Positions 61,084 through 64,000 of a DNA stretch of 64,000 nucleotides are shown piece by piece. The notes beneath the pieces were generated by a model. That model worked only from the letters and a program-made list of their open reading frames with translations. It did not search any database and was not told the DNA's origin. Both the position numbers and the translations under genes were made by a program. The stretch is taken from NCBI GenBank assembly GCA_963747005.1, contig CAVVDT010000008.1, positions 796,653 to 860,652 of the forward strand. Reading direction: 5' to 3'. This DNA comes from CAVVDT01 sp963747005 (lineage in GTDB: Bacteria > Pseudomonadota > Alphaproteobacteria > Rhizobiales > Aestuariivirgaceae). How positions within the stretch are numbered: position 1 is the stretch's first letter; the number at the start of each line of letters is the position of its first letter.

Positions 61084-62240
61084 CCAGCGGCACTGAGGTT
61101 TGAATCATTTGGGGTTCGCAAATCGGTTGATGTCTGATTCAAGGTTGGCAAAGGAGCTAGCCGATGCCAGCAGCCTTATCTTTGCGAGCCGATTTTGACA
61201 GCCAGACATTGCGGGGCCTTGCGCGTCGTTGTGCCGATTCCAATCAGAGCCGGCGACTGTTGTCGCTGGCGGCAGTCTATGACGGCATGAACCGGACGCA
61301 GGCGGCACGGATCGGCGGCATGGACCGCCAGACGCTGCGCCATTGGGTGCTTCGGTTCAATGCCGATGGGCCGTCGGGGCTGGTAGACCGCTGGTGGTGC
61401 GGCCCCGCCCGCAGACTGAACGATGACCAGTTGCGCGAGCTTGCCGGGATTGTCGAGGCCGGTCCCGACGTGCACAGCGATGGCGTGGTTCGCTGGCGCC
61501 GGGTTGACCTGCAAGCGCTCATCAAGGAGCGCTTCGGGGTCGCCTATGGCGAGCGCTGGGTATCGCAGATCCTGCATGATCTGGGCTTTTCCCACATGAG
61601 CGCCCGTCCGCAGCACCCCAGGCAGGATGTCCGGGTGATCGAGGCGTTCAAAAAAACTTCGGCCGTACCCTCAAGGGCCACATAGCCGGGCTGAAGCGCG
61701 GCAAGCCCATTGAAATCTGGTTCCAGGATGAAGCGCGCATCGGCCAGAAGAACGGCCTTGCCCGCCTGTGGGCCCGCACCGGCACCAGGCCACGCCAGCC
61801 GGCCGATCAGCGCTACAAATCAGCCTATCTGTTCGGGGCGATCTGCCCGGCGCGCGGCACCGGTGCGGCCCTGGTGATGCCGCTCGCCAACACTCATGCC
61901 ATGCAGCTTCATCTCTGAACGCCATCAGCCAAGCCGTGGCTGCCCGCGCACATGCCGTTGTCCTGATGGATCGCGCCGGCTGGCACACGACAGACAAGCT
62001 GAAACTGCCTGCCAACCTCACCATCATCCTGCTGCCATCGCGTTCACCGGAGCTGAACCCGGTGGAAAATGTCTGGCAGTATCTGCGTCAGAACTGGTTG
62101 TCCAACCGGGGTCTTCCCAACCTATGACGCCATTCTCGATGCCGCATGTCAGGCGAACAGGCTCGTCGATCAGCCCGACACAATATTCTCAATCGGCATG
62201 AGAAAATGGGCCCACATCGTTTAAAGGTCAGCGCCGCTGG
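61084..62240 (+). mobile_element. IS630-family insertion sequence, 1157 bp, with terminal inverted repeats and TA duplication
   Basis: The left end reads CCAGCGGCACTGAGGTTT. The right end, read inward on the other strand, is CCAGCGGCGCTGACCTTT, differing at 3 of 18 positions. Both ends are flanked by TA (61082-61083 and 62241-62242), the duplicated target typical of IS630/Tc1 elements. It contains one transposase gene broken by frameshifts, so it is probably inactive unless frameshifting rescues it. Confidence 0.85.
61164..62224 (+). pseudogene. IS630-family transposase, interrupted by three frame changes
   Basis: The N-terminal part (61164-61685) has the Tc1/mariner-type helix-turn-helix (RTQAARIGGMDRQTLRHWV) and Rieske-free linker; the catalytic part follows in other frames. 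The DDE residues are in WFQDEARIGQKNG, VVLMDRAGWHT and SPELNPVENVWQYLR. The first frame change is at an A7 run (~61651-61657), which could be a programmed slippage site. The second, near 61913, needs removal of two bases, and the third, near 62108, of one base. These last two suggest real decay. The corrected frame ends with MRKWAHIV at 62224. Confidence 0.85.
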
Positions 62241-62463
62241 TATGAGTTCCCCGTCGACGGTTTTGCCGAGCATAAACTGAGAAGCAACTTTCCAAATAAT
62301 CGGACTGGTCGACACTGATCTGAAGCAGTGCGCGCGTGCGCCGGGTAGGCCATGCTGCCTGTTTGAGGGAGTAGGCCCCCAACTATCCTCATCGTTGCGC
62401 TATGGTGTGGGGTTTGCCCGCTGACTTTGAAATGACGACAATTGCACCCCGAAAGGAGAGATC

Positions 62464-62858
62464 AATGACCACAGAAACTGACAAGACTGCCAGCATGAAA
62501 GACAGCGGATCTCCGATTTCCGCAGTTTGAAATGACGGCGTTGAACGGCAATCTGTTTTCGGCATATGCGCAGGCAAGCCAAGCCTTCTTCGAGAACGCC
62601 GTGGCGTTAAATCAGGAGATGTCGCGTTTCGCGAACGAGCGGCTTCAGGCCGACGTTCAACTGCTCCAGAAATTGTCCAAATGCAAGAATATGGAGGAAG
62701 TCGTTAGCGTTGAGTTCGATTTCTCCCGTTTGGCGGCGGAGGCAGACTTGGCGGAGATGCCGAAGCTGATGGAGCAAGCCGGTCGCAACTCCAGAACCAT
62801 GTGGACGACCCTGTTTGAGGCCGCCAAGACTTTGCCACAGGCCGGTGCCAAGACCTAA
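62464..62858 (+). pseudogene. Phasin family protein, damaged second copy
   Basis: ATG 62464 follows AAAGGAGAGATCA and gives MTTETDKTASMKDSGSPISAV before a stop, like the MTTEKKQ start of the intact phasin. The frame then shifts near 62525 and the rest (62532-62858, 108 codons) reads FENAVALNQEMSRFANERLQ and EMPKLMEQAGRNSRTMW, clearly phasin. The downstream part also has its own ATG and could be made as a short protein, but without an obvious ribosome site. Confidence 0.75.
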
Positions 62859-63184
62859 ATCGGGATCACTTCGGGTCAAGTCGACTCGCAGTGATGGATT
62901 TGATCGAAAACAATGGAACAGAGTTCGGTTTTGAGCAAATGACGCTCACGCTTTCAGGATGATGCTTCAGTTGGCAGATCTTCGCCAAGTCTTTGAAAGG
63001 GAGGCGCTGCCAGGACCAGAGCCGGCATTCACCAATGGCTCGGATCCCAACGGCGGAGATGGCAGTAAAGGCGGCGTTGAAGCAACAAACGAAGAACGCA
63101 TGCAAAAGCCGTGCGAGCCCCGTCAAGGGCGTTGCAGCCATGCCGGATGCAGCGTGCATGTCGTTCGACAGGGAGGAGTTTATT
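62859..63184. other. Spacer between damaged phasin and small-protein remnant
   Basis: 326 bp without an assignable gene. It holds TTGATCGAAAACAA at 62900-62913, a 9 of 10 match to the FNR/FixK consensus, in the same relative setting as decayed storage genes. A ribosome site, GGGAGGAG, lies at its right end for the next frame. Confidence 0.5.
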
Positions 63185-63402
63185 ATGTGCGAACCCAACC
63201 GTCGCGCATCACACGATGCGCACGACCCGACGCCTTGTACGTGGCCTGACTATGCTTCAAGTGGCCCATTTCCTCATCAGGTCTCTTTGCGCTGGTGGAC
63301 CTTGGCATGTCGGACGCGTGCATAGCGCACGACTACCACGTGGGTTCCGATCAGGTTGTCGAGTTGCGCCAACGCTATGCGGCTTGCGACAAGCGTCCAT
63401 AG
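63185..63402 (+). pseudogene. Diverged copy of the small HTH-like protein, frameshifted
   Basis: ATG 63185 follows CAGGGAGGAGTTTATT, closely matching the site of the intact gene at 12489. The protein begins MCEPNRRASHDAHDPTPCTW. After a one-base shift near 63265 it continues as PISSSGLFALVDLGMSDACI and AHDYHVGSDQVVELRQRY to TAG at 63402. The segment LVDLGxSxACIAxxY is shared with the 12.3-kb protein. Divergence is too high for a recent duplication. Confidence 0.65.
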
Positions 63403-63489
63403 GCCTGACGGCCTCGTTTGGGTTGGATCGAGGCAAGACGCACGCCAGTGAGCCGTCCCGGCGGCTCAAAAGACTGCGGGAGCACGGCG

Positions 63490-63730
63490 CTTGAGACGGC
63501 GTTTTGACGCCCACGAAGCGGAGGCCCGTGAATTCAACGGTTTCACATCCACCGAGCCGGGCGCCAAGGCTGCGGCGCCTGGCCAACCCGAAACCGATCT
63601 GACAATAGGCCTCAGCCAAACAGAGGCCGCGCGCCCGTTGGCGGCGCAGGGCCCCAACGCCATCGAGGACAAGCGCACCAGGTCCGCTGATCAAATTCCT
63701 CTCCTTCTTCTGGGGTCCCATCCCATGGCC
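63490..63730 (+). pseudogene. P-type H+-ATPase N-terminal remnant
   Basis: The reading EFNGFTSTEPGAKAAAPGQP, ETDLTIGLSQTEAARPLAAQ and GPNAIEDKR, then after a frame change near 63678 PLIKFLSFFWGPIPW, parallels residues ~15-75 of the intact ATPase (DLNSGLTQAEAQRLLAQHGP and KFLSFFWGPIPW). It stops at ~63730, where serine recombinase sequence begins. The rest of the ~830-residue gene is absent. Confidence 0.75.
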
Positions 63731-64000
63731 TTGCAGCGCCTCCTCACCGACATCGGTGAGGGGTCCATCGACGTGGTGGTGGTCTACAAGATCGATCGGC
63801 TCACGCGCTCGCTCATGGACTTTGCCCGGATCGTCGAGGTGTTCGATACCAACGGTGTTTCCTTCGTCTCGATCACCCAGGCGTTCAACACCACGACGTC
63901 GATGGGCAGGTTGACCCTGAATGTCCTGTTGTCCTTTGCCCAGTTCGAGCGTGAGGTCACGGCCGAACGGATATGCAAGCTTGCTGAACTTTACATTTTG
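63725..64000 (+). CDS. Serine recombinase (resolvase family) internal fragment, open at right edge
   Basis: From ATG 63725 the frame gives LQRLLTDIGEGSIDVVVVYK, IDRLTRSLMDFARIVEVFD, TQAFNTTTSMGRLTLNVLLS and FAQFEREVTAERI, the middle of the catalytic domain of large serine recombinases. The part with the active-site Ser, which should lie upstream, is missing; the ATPase remnant takes its place. After ERI the sequence (CKLAELYIL) no longer follows the family, so another junction near 63970 is likely. This is a fragment and not a working enzyme. Confidence 0.75.
   Translation, partial: MALQRLLTDIGEGSIDVVVVYKIDRLTRSLMDFARIVEVFDTNGVSFVSITQAFNTTTSMGRLTLNVLLSFAQFEREVTAERICKLAELYIL

Noticed and set aside
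1..64000. tRNA, rRNA, riboswitch or CRISPR array
   Set aside because: Nothing resembling tRNA arms with CCA-like ends, rRNA segments, or regularly spaced identical repeats was found. The only short periodic repeat is the 21-bp CAGGGAA array.

Overview
This window looks like chromosomal or large-plasmid DNA of a high-GC alphaproteobacterium, probably of the Hyphomicrobiales (rhizobial) order. That placement is inferred from codon bias and from the kinds of genes present: class I PHA synthase with phasins, the MaoC-phosphotransacetylase fusion, and several peptide-type ABC operons with Tat-exported binding proteins. I see no tRNA, rRNA or CRISPR array.

Region 1 (1-13.2 kb, mostly minus strand) is a fermentation, storage and stress block. 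It holds a HlyD/ABC export pair (adaptor frameshifted, ATPase cut by the window edge), an MDR oxidoreductase, an arsenate-reductase-like gene behind a PhoB-type box, a carboxymuconolactone-decarboxylase-like protein, acetate kinase overlapping a MaoC-phosphotransacetylase fusion, PHA synthase, a plasma-membrane H+-type P-ATPase, a small HTH-like protein and a phasin with an FNR/FixK-type box upstream.

Region 2 (13.2-36 kb) is a large catabolic block. Two complete oligopeptide-type ABC operons, each with a fused DppD-DppF ATPase and a hairpin after the binding-protein gene, flank a Rieske oxygenase, a D-2-hydroxyacid dehydrogenase and an aminotransferase. The first operon ends in a TMA-dehydrogenase-like flavoprotein and a pyrrolysine-free MttB homologue. 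The second ends in an M29-like protein. An amidase and a ThDP enzyme follow. An inverted repeat TGTGATCACA (one copy with one mismatch) lies upstream of all the main transcription units from 22 to 33 kb and suggests one regulon. The likely theme is uptake and oxidative N-demethylation or deamination of N-methylated or amide-linked amino compounds. The substrate is not known from sequence.

Region 3 (36-50.3 kb) holds DusA, a LysR regulator divergent from a DmdA-like aminomethyltransferase with a DUF1326 protein, a class III aminotransferase, a TetR gene divergent from a three-subunit PaoABC-like molybdenum aldehyde dehydrogenase, remnants of an IS6-type transposase and a DNA methylase, and an EmrAB-type efflux pair divergent from its probable TetR repressor with two perfect operators.

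Region 4 (50.3-64 kb) looks like a genomic-island edge. An IS66 tnpA fragment and 21-bp spaced repeats precede a dapA-family/LysR/ABC/FAH/dehydrogenase catabolic operon. That operon ends in a truncated FAD oxidoreductase and an IS630 element with TA target duplication. The last 1.5 kb is a decayed second copy of the phasin, small-protein and P-ATPase block of region 1, in the same gene order, broken off in the ATPase by a serine-recombinase fragment.
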